A stretch of 64,000 nt of DNA from Kappaphycus alvarezii (lineage: Eukaryota; Rhodophyta; Florideophyceae; Gigartinales; Solieriaceae), in assembly GCA_002205965.3 (NCBI GenBank), contig NADL03000579.1:1-64000 (forward strand), given 5' to 3'. Made by a program: the position numbers and the translations under genes. Below the pieces are notes generated by a model, which saw nothing but the letters and a program-made list of their open reading frames with translations, was not told the origin of the DNA and did no database searches. Positions 21,125 through 31,571 of this stretch are shown here, one piece after another; within the stretch, counting starts at the first letter, position 1; each line of letters opens with the position of its first letter.

Positions 21125-22933
21125 ATGGCGAATGCCAAAGGTGATAAGGCACGTTCGCCCTCTTGCGCGGACATTGCCAAAGCTCACATGCAACCAAGTG
21201 TTGCAGCCATCCCGTTCACCGTACGCGACTCCTGCCGTCTGCAGAAAGGATCACTGGAACAATTATCGAAACCATCCGCACCAAAGGCCCTAGAACGCCA
21301 CGGCAGATACCCAGTCAGTACCGCGTCCACCCTTGTCAACGGAACGACAGGGCTCGAATACGATATGGCCCCGATGATGCCCACTTCTGCGTTCTCCGCA
21401 GGCCCGCCGGGCAAGGGAGCCCTGCCGGCTTATGCGGACGCACAGACATGCCTGCTGATAGCGGCAGAGAGAGCCGGAGAGAGCCTACCAAAGCACGCCC
21501 TCCTCACGGTGGGAGATTGGACAATCGTTGCTCACCACGCTGCCGATTCTCCAAGGGGAAACGTTTGAGTGTTTTACTCTTGGAAGGTATATCCGATCTA
21601 TCCCATAGTTTTCCAGACAGCCACAATCGACTCTCCAAGTGTCCTAAAGATCCTAGAAATGCTCCACAGCGACCTCCCAGGAGCTCGTCTCTGCACGAAC
21701 ACACAATCAGAACTCGTCGTCGATCTCCCCACAGTCGAGTGACAAGTCGGTGCTTGCATTGCAGCCGCCCGTGAGGTTGGAAACCTCAAGACAATAGCCT
21801 CTGATATCACTACGATAGACCGAAAAGCACTAGCAGGAGCAATTACGGTCCACTTCGGACCAGCAACAGGTCAATGTAAAACGGGCGACAAAACTGGCCA
21901 AAGAAGGTGCGTACGGAAAGGCTGCACAAGCTTGTGCTCGCTAGGCGTTCTATCAGCTACCAGTGATGTAATCGATGCCCTTATCGATAAACATCCCCAG
22001 CAGGCCCCCGATGAAACAATTCCAGTCAGGGGAACATCTTCTACCAACTGTAGTTTCTGACCGATCACTGGAGACGAAGTCCTTGGCGCTATCAGGGCTT
22101 TTAAACCAGGATTCTTTCCCGAAGGCTCAGGTCTAAAGCCTTGCCACCTGGTAGAATTGCTAAGATGTCCATCCTCATCGGGGATTTCAGGCTTCCTGGT
22201 AGCTCTTACGTGACTTGCTAATATTCTAGCAACTGGAAAAGCACCAGCCGTTCTCGCTCCTTGGATCGCCGTTGCTTCACTTACCCCGTTGGCGAAGAAG
22301 GACATGTCGCCCAGACCAATCGCCGTTGGGGAGACGCTGCGCAGGTTAGTCGGTAGTTTCTTAATGAAGCGAGTGTCCGAGAAGGCGGCAGACTACCCCA
22401 ACCTCTCCAAATGGGTATCGCCACAAAGTCGGGTACCGACACAGTCGTGCACGGAATCCGACGAGTCGTTCAGGAGTGCGGCAGTAACCCAGCATATGGG
22501 TTATTGACTGTCGATCTCAAGAACGCTTTTAATATGTGCAGCAGAGCCGCTTTTCTGACCGCGGTGAGACAGCTATTCCCAGAGTTACAGCCTTGGGTCT
22601 GATATTGCTATGCAAACGAGCCCGCATTCCTGTGGATAGGCAGTCACACAATAAGAAGCGTCTGCGGCACCCAACAGGGAGACAATCTTGGAGGCCTCCT
22701 CTTCAACCTGGTGCTGCACCCTATTATCCTCAAAATACAAGAACACTTCAGTTCAGAAGAAGGGGAGAACAGAGACTTGGCAAAGTTGTTACTTCAACTG
22801 TGGTACCACGATGACGGGTACATTATCGGGCGCCACGACCAACTCGTCAAAGCCATCGAAGTACTTCGCTCCGTGGCTGCTGAAAGCCGAGGACTGCACT
22901 TGTCGCTGCAGAAGTGCACCGTCTGGTGGCCTG
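21125..22933 (+). pseudogene. LINE-A ORF, N-terminal domain and reverse transcriptase
   Basis: RT motifs in order: PRPIAVGETLRRLVGSFLMK (about 22314), LLTVDLKNAFNMCSR (motif A, about 22502), VCGTQQGDNLGGLLFNLVL (motif B, about 22660) and LQLWYHDDGYIIG (motif C, about 22795). The catalytic box reads YHDD where YxDD is expected, so both aspartates remain. Several stops and shifts occur (about 21730, 22060, 22210, 22400, 22600), so no RT is made from this copy. It ends at KCTVWWP, where the LTR is inserted with duplication GCCTG. Confidence 0.85.
21556..21631 (-). mobile_element. 76-bp LINE-A 3' tail inserted in LINE-A ORF
   Basis: The minus strand matches the last bases of LINE-A, ending CAAACGTTTCCC. 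It is flanked by an exact 8-bp duplication TCTCCAAG at 21548-21555 and 21632-21639. Removing the insert plus one duplication (84 bases) keeps the host frame: DSP continues to SVLKILEMLHSDLPG. Confidence 0.8.
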
Positions 22934-23374
22934 TGATAGGGGTAAATCGGCGGGGGAAGAGATCCTCAGAATCAATTACCCTGAGAAGGAGGTGTTGCGA
23001 GCGACAAAAGTGCTGCTGTGGTATTGTTGAACGAACAAAAGGGAGTGTATATAGAAGAGAGTTGAGAAAGCTACAAGCAAGTATAAAAGGGGCAGGGTCT
23101 ACCACTGACGCTCTGCGACCAGCGTAAGAAAAAGTTTTCTTGGGTCTGAAGTTGACTCTTAACTTCCTACTACTCGGGACTTGGCTAGAAGTTGTCTGCC
23201 AACTTGCTTAACCTTTCCATGAGGAAGCAGTTTACTCAGCTTATATAGACTTTTGGCTACCCCTAAAGTCCGAACAAAACTACAGAAGATACCAAGAAAT
23301 GCATAAAATACTTTGTGTGGACAATATACTCTAAGCAAAAGATACTTAAGAAAATAACAATTATTTTGGTCCTC

Positions 23375-23547
23375 TTATTTCCCATTCTCTAAATCAGATC
23401 CAAACAACTCCTCTAAAATATCCATGCTGTCCAAGCAGTCCCCACAAATATCTGCGAATGGCTCACAACTCTCTATTTCCCCTGGGAGATATCTAGACTA
23501 CTAAAGATATCTCCGTCCGGTTCCATCGTGGGCACAACTTGATCCAT
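23375..23547 (-). pseudogene. LTR mini-protein, copy b, one-base shift
   Basis: Starts MDQVVPTMEPDGDIFSSLDI and then loses frame at about 23480, where GGGGAAATAGAG replaces the GGAGGAAATAGAG of the intact copy. The rest still encodes the conserved CGDCLDSMDILEELFGSDLE end in the shifted frame. Its ATG lies five bases after the ORF1 stop. Confidence 0.6.
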
Positions 23548-23552
23548 ACTCT

Positions 23553-23972
23553 CTATTCCAGGCCCCACCAGTCCAACACTTTCCATGCCTCCTGTTCCCT
23601 CATCCTCCTCTCTTCCTCCTCCTCCTCCTCTTCCTCCTCATCCTCTTCCTCCTCATCCTCTTCTTCCTCCTCCTCATCCTCCTCATCCTCCTCCTCCTCA
23701 TCTTCCTGAGCCTCGTACACTAGCTCAGGGGCTAACCATTCCTCGAAGGACTCCCCGCTCTCCTCCTCGACCTTCTCAGCCTCTCCCGGACTTACCTCCC
23801 TCGCTTCTTCTTCTATGAAGAGGCGGCGCACGAACTCGATGATTTGCTTCTTTGTTTGCCGCCGGATGTAGTCGTCGGCATCGGTTGGCCCGTAGGCGGC
23901 GAGACGAAGGCCATTGATGGAACGGGAAGGGCGGTTTTTGGAAATAGGGACAGAGGGGCGAAGGTTGCTCAT
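23553..23972 (-). CDS. LTR ORF1: basic patch plus Glu-rich acidic protein, about 139 aa
   Basis: I chose ATG 23972 (MSNLRPSVPISKNRPSRSI) because the same start and N-terminus occur in the 37617 copy (MNNLCPSAPITKNRPSRPI). Conserved block GPTDADDYIRRQTKK then IIEFVRRLFIEEEA, then FEEWLAPELVYE, a run of about 35 Glu/Asp residues, and WKVLDWWGLE before TAG. The shared block across copies, despite length variation in the acidic run, suggests past selection on the protein. Function unknown; charge pattern suggests a nuclear or nucleic-acid/histone contact, which is inference. Confidence 0.6.
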   Translation of the reverse strand: MSNLRPSVPISKNRPSRSINGLRLAAYGPTDADDYIRRQTKKQIIEFVRRLFIEEEAREVSPGEAEKVEEESGESFEEWLAPELVYEAQEDEEEEDEEDEEEEEEDEEEEDEEEEEEEEEERRMREQEAWKVLDWWGLE

Positions 23973-24457
23973 TGTGATAGACGTTGGGGAACGGGAGGCA
24001 ATGTAGGGTGGTTTGGTGTGTGGGGGGAGAGGGGTGATGAGTAAAATGATCGGGGGCATTTGGAACTTAGAATAAAGGGGTTTAAATAGGCTCCCGGGGC
24101 AGGTTCTATAGATTAGGAATAGGTAAAATAAATCTGCAAGGGATTTTGCAATAGTGCATTTGCGCCTTTCTTCTCAAAAAAGGCGAATTTGGAGGAGGAG
24201 GTAAGCTAAAAGGGAAAAGGGACTTGATTCGGGGTCGATTCAGAGGGTTAAATACAGTATAAAAATATCTAGATAAAATGGAAGTAAATTTGGAAATGAC
24301 GGTTGGAGAAGTTAGGGGCGGGATCGTTGTAGGTTGCTGGATTACACGAGGGAGGACCATTTCCTGTATTACGTGAAGGGAGGTCCATTTCCTGTATAAC
24401 GTGAAGGGAGGACCATTTCCTGTATTAAATGTGGGGAGGACCATTTTTTGTATTACA

Positions 24458-25764
24458 GCCTGCACCCCCTCCAGGGTCAGCACAGAGTCTCTACCCAGAC
24501 GGGATCAAGCAAGAGTACAGCGAGGGTACTTCCGTCCTGAACGCCCCAGCTGGTACTAAGGAATACACCACACGGTCCTTTACGAACCATGTCTCATCCT
24601 TCAGACCATTCCTCGAGACCATTGCTGACCCTGACAATAGGCAAGTGGCATTCCAGCTACTGCGTAACTGTTTTGGCGTTTGCAAAGTAGGCTATTTGTT
24701 GCGGGTAGTGCCCCCGTCTTGCACTGGAGAAGGAGCGGAAGAGTTCTACAGGATGATGGAGGACTGTGTTCGAAAATTGGCAGGGGGAGTACTGGATTCG
24801 GAAGACTTCCGAGAACTCCAGCTGCCGGTCACACCAAAGGACAAGAAAAAACCATCTCTTGGGATCGGACTCACCTCCGCGAAGAACATCGCGGCTGCTG
24901 CGTTCTTGGCTTCTAGTTCATCATCTGACAAGCTTTGAAAGACCTTGCTCCCAACACCTATTAAGGAGCTACGAACATGCGAAGCAGCTGCAGATGCCCA
25001 TCGGAGGTGGTCGAGCTCTTGCCTGCCGTCTAGGATTATCCCGCTTAGTGTAATTTGCTCACAAAAAACACCATCGCAAAAGACGCTGACGGACGCAATC
25101 CATGAAGCAGTGCAAGAACGAATTCCTCTTGCGGATTCGAGGAGGCAGGCGTTTCGCGCGTCTATGGCCCTCCCGGGAGCCAACGAATGGGTGTATTGTC
25201 CCCCATTCCCCGGACTACAGACAAGCATTGACCCTCGAGAATTTTCAGTGTGGCTTCAATACTACTGTCAAGTCCCACTTTTTCAGCCTTGCACGCCATG
25301 CCCGAGAAGTAATTGCCCGGACACACTCGATGTACATGGCGATCATCTGATGCACTGCTTGCATGGAGCCCAACGGATCAACCGACACCATCGCCAAGCA
25401 ACCCTTCTCGCAAAAGACCTGGCAAGAGCTGCTCGTCATCCTGTTGTAGAGCCACGCCATGGTCTACACCGCACGAGACCAGACATCCAGGCAATGGGAA
25501 CCAGAGGAGGGACCGACTTTTTTGATGTTACCTTCGTGAATCCCCTCGCTCCCTCCAACAGAAGAGTGAGGGCCTTCAACCCGATGCCCTCTCTGAATGC
25601 GGCGCGAAATGCAAAGCAGAGAAGATATCAATCCCGTGGCAAGGAACGTGGCTGTGAGGGCACTGGAGACGTACGGAAAGGTTCGGGGGATTTTGACGCA
25701 AAGGCACGCTGCAGCAGCCGTCATGTCCAATGCGGAGTGCTTGATGGCTGGCCTGAAGGTAGCA
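24458..25764 (+). pseudogene. LINE-A ORF, C-terminal zinc segment and restriction-like endonuclease
   Basis: Continues from APPPGSAQSLYPDGIKQEYS. Thumb-like helical region, then QYYCQVPLFQPCTPCPRSNC and DTLDVHGDHLMHC (Cys/His zinc segment, about 25258-25360), then TRPDIQAMGTRGGTDFFDVT (about 25473-25532), which is the RPD...DVT core of the restriction-like endonuclease in R2/CRE-type LINEs. A stop at 24936-24938 and a shift after about 25620 break it. The end LMAGLKVAF stop is at 25764. Confidence 0.85.
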
Positions 25765-25893
25765 TTTTAGAGAGCGTAGCCCATTACGGTGTCGGTATAC
25801 CCTTTTTGATTCGATTATGGTCGTCAGGGAAACCATAGGATAGATCTGATATACCTTCAAAGAGTATAACCCCCAAACGTTTCCCCTTCGGAG
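25765..25893 (+). other. LINE-A 3' UTR
   Basis: A 129-bp tail (AGAGCGTAGCCCATTACGGTG ... AAACGTTTCCCC). This exact module recurs as 5'-truncated insertions at 21556, about 35110-35360 and 36248. There is no poly(A); the conserved end is presumably what the reverse transcriptase recognises. Confidence 0.7.
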
Positions 25894-25904
25894 CAATTAC
25901 CCGC

Positions 25905-26510
25905 CTCATTAACGAGGCAGCAGTGTCTTTGCTTCGATAAAATGCATTCGTGGAGAATTTCATCACAAAGTTACACAGGGGGTGCCCAAACTTGGCACCG
26001 GCAACTGAAGAAGAAGACGTACCCTTAGCTGACGATGCGAATACCAATGGCTACAAACAGGATGTACCAGGCGCACAGGGCAACCCCAGTGCAGCTCCGG
26101 AACCAAATACTCCAGCAGAGGCCCACCAACACACATCCACGGACACCTAGGACGAAGAAGCGGAGATCCCGGAACCCGCTACAGTCCGGGAAGAATTAAG
26201 AAGCGCTACACAATCCGAAACAGGCACAAAACCCCCACCCGCAGAAACTGAGGAACCGTCCCCTACCAACTTGCCGGTTGTCAAACCGAATGAAACAAGC
26301 CCCGCTCAGCACCCTCAACAGTCTAAGACGGTTCTTGGAGCCCTATCAATGACGACTGCGAAGGCCAAGCGATGTAGGACCGGCACCCGCGCCCTGTCGC
26401 AGCGCATGAAAGACGTGCGGAAGGAGACGGCAAAACCAGGCCCTGCCCCTTCATTGGGACAAAGGGCAAGCAGGACATCACGCAATTCTCCCTCCCCCCT
26501 TTCTCCCTAG
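25905..26510 (+). pseudogene. Pro/Ala/Thr/Glu-rich frame, possibly LINE N-terminal sequence
   Basis: One frame with two stops (near 25938 and at 26148): GAITRLINEAAVSLLR, then NAFVENFITKLHRGCPNLAP, then a disordered acidic/Pro-rich stretch and a basic segment (TTAKAKRCRTGTRALSQRMK). This fits the disordered N-terminal part of a LINE protein, placed after LINE-A, but no diagnostic motif is present. From 26511 to 26719 there is only LINE-like debris. Confidence 0.35.
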
Positions 26511-26719
26511 CCCGCAGCAATGCCTCAAATGACTTCCTTCCAAACCCGCGAACGGTCCACGCAAGCCCCGTCCCTACGGTTTACAATGCATTGCACAGCC
26601 CGCTGAGGCCTTTGAACATCTTCGACCGCATACCCGCAAACTGCATGCACAGCCTCGCAATATTGCTCATTCTGCTTTTCCGCGCTGCAGCAAACGCGCG
26701 GGATGCCGATGCAGTCAAA

Positions 26720-27550
26720 TATGGGGTAAATCGTGGGGAAAAGAGAAACTCAGAACCAATTACCTCATGAAGGAGATGTTGCAAGCGACAAAAGTGCTAC
26801 CTTGGTATAGTTGGTCGATCAAAAAGGAGTGGGTAAAGAAGACAGTTAATAGGGCTTCAAGCAAGTATAGAAGGTTCAGAGTCTACCACTGGTGCTCTGT
26901 GACCAGCGTAAAAGAAATATTTTTTGAGTCTGAAGTTGACTCTCAACTTCCTACTACTTGGGACTTGACTTGAAGTTGTCAGCCAACTTGCTTGACCTCC
27001 ACAACGGGAAGCAGGCTACTAGGCTTATATAGACTTTTTGGTTTACCCTAGAGTCCGAAAGAAACATATTAAGAGCCAAAAAATGCATCAAATGGAATCA
27101 TGTGAACGACAACGACTAAAAGCAGATACTATAAGGATAGGTATACAGTTTATTTCCTTATTTTCTTATTCCTCTAGATCGGATCCAAACAGTTCCTTAA
27201 ATATATCCATTCCACCCAGGCAGTCAAAACAAATATCCGCGAACGGCTTATAATTCTCCATTGCCTCCTGCGAAATATCTAGACCCTTGAGAACGCCCCC
27301 ATCCGGCTGCAGAATTGGGATTACCTTGTCCATATGTTCCAGCCCCTTATATAGATTTTTCAACCCTCACAATTCGTGGCACCAATACAGTACATACGTG
27401 CCCTATTGGCACCGCAAAAGTACGACGCAAAGCCCTCCTCTAAAAACAACTGAGAATAAAATTGGTACTACAACGACAACGCAGCTATCGCAACATGACA
27501 GCGGAGCCAGTGCAGCATGCCAAATAATATCTGCAATTTTCGTTATATCA
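26720..27550 (-). mobile_element. 3' LTR of gypsy-2, short subfamily (copy c)
   Basis: On the minus strand it begins TGATATAACG at 27550 and matches solo LTR a throughout (TTGGCATGCTGC repeat, TATATAAGGGG, mini-ORF and shared tail). The outer end is eroded (CCCCATA instead of CCCCTATCA). Inside it, a purine-rich tract GAGCGAGAGAGCG directly precedes 27550, as expected of a 3' LTR. No 5-bp duplication flanks it on its own, consistent with being joined to an internal region. Confidence 0.75.
27166..27333 (-). CDS. LTR-encoded acidic mini-protein, 55 aa (copy c)
   Basis: Intact: MDKVIPILQPDGGVLKGLDI to MDIFKELFGSDLEE. Same length as copy a and the same order of motifs (PDGG, LDISQE, PFADICFDCL, acidic end). 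ATG 27333 lies just downstream of the TATA element; an earlier ATG overlaps the TATA region and is unlikely to be used. Confidence 0.6.
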   Translation of the reverse strand: MDKVIPILQPDGGVLKGLDISQEAMENYKPFADICFDCLGGMDIFKELFGSDLEE

Positions 27551-28039
27551 CGCTCTCTCGCTCAAGAAGAACATCCAGACTCGTCCTAGATGCTCTTGTT
27601 TTTCTTGTGAGAGTTTTATCCGTGCATCAAGGAGAGTGTAAGATTCACTGTAATATGGTAGTAGCTCATTTCCGATATGATGAGAGAGTGTGTACCCTGC
27701 GATGACCAGCCCATCACCTTGGTCAAGAGTTTCGTAGATTCTGCGTATAGTTTCATAGTGTCCTCTAATGACCTTCTCCCGTTTCACTTCTCCAAATCTT
27801 CCAAATGTGGGGTAGTAAACGTAGTATGCAAACTTTTCTGGCAACGCGCTCGTAAACATGTATTGGAAGGAGAAAACAACTCGCAACATAAGGACTGGGT
27901 CCTCACAAGTAAGGTGCGCCCCGTCAATGTCCTGGAAGGACATGCAAATACTAATGGGAAAAAAGGAAATTACTTCTGCTTCCCAAGGATCCTCTGTCAA
28001 ATACGCGAAGCCAACTTCTAATTGGTAGCTGTCCGACAA
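27548..28039 (-). CDS. gypsy-2 post-integrase ORF, unknown, 163 codons
   Basis: Open from a TTG right after a TAA at 28042 to a TGA made of the first three bases of the 3' LTR. Contains FAYLTEDPWEAEVISFF, FSFQYMFTSALPEKFAYYV and GLVIAGYTLSHHIGNELL. It overlaps the polypurine tract at its end. It occupies the place of an integrase tail or env-like extra gene. No chromodomain or membrane-fusion signature is visible. The first internal ATG is at codon 33, so the start is uncertain, and it may be the tail of a longer broken pol. Confidence 0.45.
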   Translation of the reverse strand: MSDSYQLEVGFAYLTEDPWEAEVISFFPISICMSFQDIDGAHLTCEDPVLMLRVVFSFQYMFTSALPEKFAYYVYYPTFGRFGEVKREKVIRGHYETIRRIYETLDQGDGLVIAGYTLSHHIGNELLPYYSESYTLLDARIKLSQEKQEHLGRVWMFFLSERA

Positions 28040-28599
28040 TTAAGGATACATATTGTCCCCCTGGGAGACTAGGCCGTATTTGAGGTGATCTTCTTGGTGA
28101 TATTCCTTGCTGCTCCCGACGCCTTGCCCTCTTCGATGATCCGCCCCGATCACTTGATAGCCCTGCTCGTATCATCATGACGGTCTCAGGAGGATCTTGT
28201 ACTTCAGCTGAGCTTTTGTTTTGTGGCAGGGAAACGTAAATTTCCCATAAGGTATAGGGGACCACTTGATATTCCATATCAAGGGGTAAAGCCTAACCTT
28301 TCAGTTACACATCTTGGCTGCTCTTGAAAAATACATAAATTGGACTGACCTTGCTCAGATACGTTCTCCACAATTTTCCGATAGTTAAAATTCCATACCT
28401 TCCAATAGATTCATTTTATATTACTTGCAAAAACTCTGGACATGCTTCCGTGAACCTTCCGTTTTGGAATGAAAATAAAACTCCTATTAATATCCAGAAA
28501 TCTTCTTCAGGTAGCAGTTTTCTGTTCAATGTACGAACACATAGGCAAATATTAATGTAGAAGTGGATGATTACGTGGAGTTCGTAGTAGTCGCGCGTA

Positions 28600-29640
28600 A
28601 TCGTGATGATCTATTCCCAGACCCTTTTTCCTCCGATAGGAATCATTCTATAGTTAAAGATATGTATGCATCGTGGTTGCGCATAGTCCTGTGTGAAAAG
28701 GAATTCTTCAGGCCTCTGATGGTAAGGGACCAGACGAAGTACATGAATAGCCCTCCTTGATCTCTTCCCTGAGCTTGAACAAAGCTTATAATTCGGGTGT
28801 CTTTCCTCCGTGACGATGCAAGGACTTGAGTACTTTGTTTGGAATGCAGGCCACTTCACAGTCTGCTGTATTGATTTTTAATGTACCACAAAAACTGTAG
28901 ATCCGACAGGAATGACTTGGACTGGAGACTTTGCACCCTCATTTCTTTTTTGTGTTAACACACGGTGTGATCTTCATCCTTGGGTGTCCAGTTGTTCGAC
29001 TTCTCAAATCTCTTCGTTGACATAATTTGTTTCCATGTCTCTGTTAAGCAATATAGAAGCCCTTCCGTACATTAGCTCGAATGATGAGCGTCCACTTCCT
29101 CCTTTTCTTCGACGATAGCCGTGTAACACCTTTGGTAAGGCATCTTCCTACTGGATTTTATTCTCCAACATAGTTTTCGATATTTCTCGTTTGGTAGTTC
29201 CAAATTTCCTCTCCGCTTTTCCATTTGAGATTAAAGCGTATGCGAGAACTGTCTTCAGATGAAGCTCTTTCTCCTTCCAAAAAACAAAGCAGTGAATTTG
29301 CTGTAAAAGAAATGGCCCTATCCGCGATTATCATTTTTGAAAGAGCAAATGGTTCAATTATTTCTTTTTCGATGAATCTCCGGATTACCTCAGCATTTGC
29401 CTCCTCAACTGCAACTTCTATTGTTCATAGAGTAATATGTTACACCCCATAAGGAGATATTTGTTTCGGGAAGATGTTTCCTTGACTGGGCCGGCAAAGT
29501 TGATTGAGAGGGTTCCAAAAAGACCGGAAACTGAAAAGCTTGGAGTTGTCTTATACTTTCGTATCGGAGTGAATTTTTGACAGTTTTCGCATCTTTTTAC
29601 GAAATTATAGACTTCAATTTAGATACTGGGCTACCAGAAT
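28600..29640 (-). pseudogene. gypsy-2 integrase, heavily broken
   Basis: Just after the RNase H end (YESGHWNLETTRKS) the minus strand gives FWWPSI, then YNFVKRCENCQKFTPIRKYK (zinc CxxC with the conserved Q) and LINFAGPVKETSSRNKYLLM, where DFAGP would be expected, so the first catalytic Asp reads Asn. IIADRAISFTANS at about 29330 fits the second catalytic block. Downstream of 29220 stops accumulate and homology fades. Confidence 0.7.
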
Positions 29641-29647
29641 CTCCCCG

Positions 29648-31429
29648 TCATGATTTTCTGGTTGTTTCGAGATTCCAATGCCCTGACTCGTAATGAAAAG
29701 TTCTCAAGATCTTCACTATTTCTTTGAAAGGTGCCACTTGTCGAGGAACGGCTTTAGTGTGTCGGAAGAGTTTCTCATTCCACAATTTAAAAGCCTTTTG
29801 ATTCCTGCGTACCCAATTTCTGTGTTCCAGATCAAACTTTCTCATTTCTAGTCTATCCAATAATTTAATTAGTCCGTAAATCTTAGCTTTGTACTCTTCT
29901 TCGTACGGCAATTGCACTTCGGCAACTCCGATGATGTCCTCGGAAGCTTTTTCATTTGGAATCACTGGATCCCTCAAGCGGGATAGGTAATCGGCAGGCT
30001 GATTATTGCGTCCGGGTCTATACACACTTTCAAACCGATATTCTGCGAAAATGTCGAGCCATCGGGCCAAGAGGTGATGTACATCTTTCTTTTGGAATGC
30101 TGCCCTAGGTGCCTGATGATAAGTTATCAAAACAAATATCTCGAATGATAAAAGGTATACGCGAAACTTTTTCAGCGCGAAGAAGACAGCTAGCGCCTCT
30201 TTCTCGCAGACTGAGTATCTCTTTTCCGCATCATTCAGAGTGCAACTTGCGAATTAAATCGGGTGTAGTCTTCCGTATCCATCTTTTTGGGACAAAACGG
30301 CACCCAAAGACCGTTCTGAGGCATCTGTTTCCACAACAAATGGTCTTTTGAAATCTGGATATATGAGCACTGGATATATGAGCACTGGGTGGACACAAAG
30401 CTTATCTTTAAGCTTCTTAAATTTAGTTTGCATTTCGTTGTTCCAGTAAATGTTTCCGTTCCTTGTAGTGCTGGTATGTAACGGTGCTGCATTTTTGGCG
30501 AAATCTTTGATGAATCTTCTGTAATATGAGGCCAGGCCTAAGAAGCTTCGAACCTCCGTCTTTGAGGCGGGCCTTGGTGCCAACTTGATTTTTTTCGTTT
30601 TCTCTGGATCCACTTTAATTCCCTCTTGATCGACGATATGACCGAGTAATTGGACAGACGTTTTCGCAAAGAAGCATTTGCTCAACTTATTTTTAAGCTG
30701 TAAGCAGATATCCTCTCAACTACTGTCTTGACATGCGATATGTGCTGGTCCAATTTTATTGAGAATATTTTCACATCATCGATAAAAAATCTTGCAAATG
30801 GAAGTCCTTTCAAAACCTCGTTCATAATTCTTCGGAATGTAGCTGGGGCATATATGAGACCAAAAGGCATCACTTCGAATTTGAAGTTACCAGCTTTGGT
30901 AGTAAAAGTTTTTTTTCGTTCCGTTTTTCATCCAATAGAATCTGCCAATAACCTGTGTAAAAATCAATTCAGGTGAAGTATCTCCCGTACTTCAGGTCCT
31001 GGAGGATTTCGTTCATGTTTGAAAGCGAAATCGATCAGGTATTATTCTGTGGTTCAGTTGTTGGAAATCGACGCAAACGCGAAGTTTTCCATCCTTTTTT
31101 GGTGCCACCACATCTGAAATTGACAATGGGGATGAAACTGCCCGAGTAATATCATTTTTCAGCATTCTTGTAACATTCTCTGAGATGAATTGATCACTTT
31201 TTGGCGGTTGACGTCTCGGCCTGTGGTAAATTGGTTGAGCATCGGTAGGTTCAAATGAGTGAGTGACCGGTACACTTGCTTGTCTCAGACTTGAAACGGT
31301 CCTTGCCATTACTTCGGAAGATGTAAAGATGTGGGATATTTTCATTGAGGCAGGGGCGGTAAGGTGCTGTACTTTTTCTTGAATTTCTCCAGTTTGGCGC
31401 TGATCCTTTACTTGATCCCCACCCTCCAA
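29648..31429 (-). pseudogene. pol: gypsy-2 RT and RNase H
   Basis: RT pieces: VVAPKKDGKLRVCVDFQQLN (about 31110), VMPFGLIYAPATFRRIMNEV (about 30860), ARFFIDDVKIFS (active site FIDD, about 30790), then KCFFAKTSVQLLGHIVDQEG and RSFLGLASYYRRFIKDFAK. RNase H: VETDASERSLGAVLSQKDG (about 30330), a broken middle, then YRPGRNNQPADYLSRL (about 30000). A 15-bp tandem duplication at about 30358-30387 repeats YPVLI. Multiple shifts and stops mean it is inactive. Confidence 0.88.
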
Positions 31430-31571
31430 CTTTTGAAGGGTCTACCTACTCCTGTGGGTTCATATCTTCAGATATGGAATTAGACTTATTCTTGTTTTCT
31501 TTGGAAAGGCAATCTTATTTAATGCTCTGAATTCCGTTTTTTGATTCGATGTTATCGCAAAAAGAAACACA

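Larger units (their letters stand above)
22934..24457 (-). mobile_element. Solo LTR, long subfamily (copy b)
   Basis: The plus strand begins TGATAGGGGT and ends TGTATTACA; the exact 5-bp duplication GCCTG lies at 22929-22933 and 24458-24462. The coding sense is minus. At the 24350-24457 end a unit like GGGAGGACCATTTCCTGTAT is repeated about three to four times. It carries ORF1 (acidic) and a mini-ORF on the minus strand. Promoter-like TTTAAACCCCTTTATTC lies at about 24070-24090, with a CT-rich leader before the ORF1 ATG. Confidence 0.85.
21125..25893 (+). mobile_element. LINE-A, near full-length non-LTR retrotransposon, interrupted
   Basis: A single large ORF type, now broken. An Ala/Pro-rich N-terminal domain (MANAKGDKARSPSCADI) is followed by helices before RT (SATSDVIDALIDKHPQQAPD), RT, a C-terminal zinc segment and a restriction-like endonuclease, then a 3' UTR ending AAACGTTTCCCC at 25893. 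A 76-bp LINE tail (21556-21631) and a 1524-bp solo LTR (22934-24457) are inserted; removing them restores the match. The architecture places it with R2/CRE-like LINEs that use a restriction-like endonuclease and not an AP endonuclease. Confidence 0.85.

Noticed and set aside
21548..21639. 76-bp insert as a hAT-type MITE because of the 8-bp duplication
   Set aside because: It has no terminal inverted repeats and matches exactly the 3' terminus of LINE-A, which also occurs as longer truncated copies.
23585..23818. Proline-rich plus-strand frame
   Set aside because: It is the complement of the Glu/Asp-rich part of LTR ORF1 on the minus strand.
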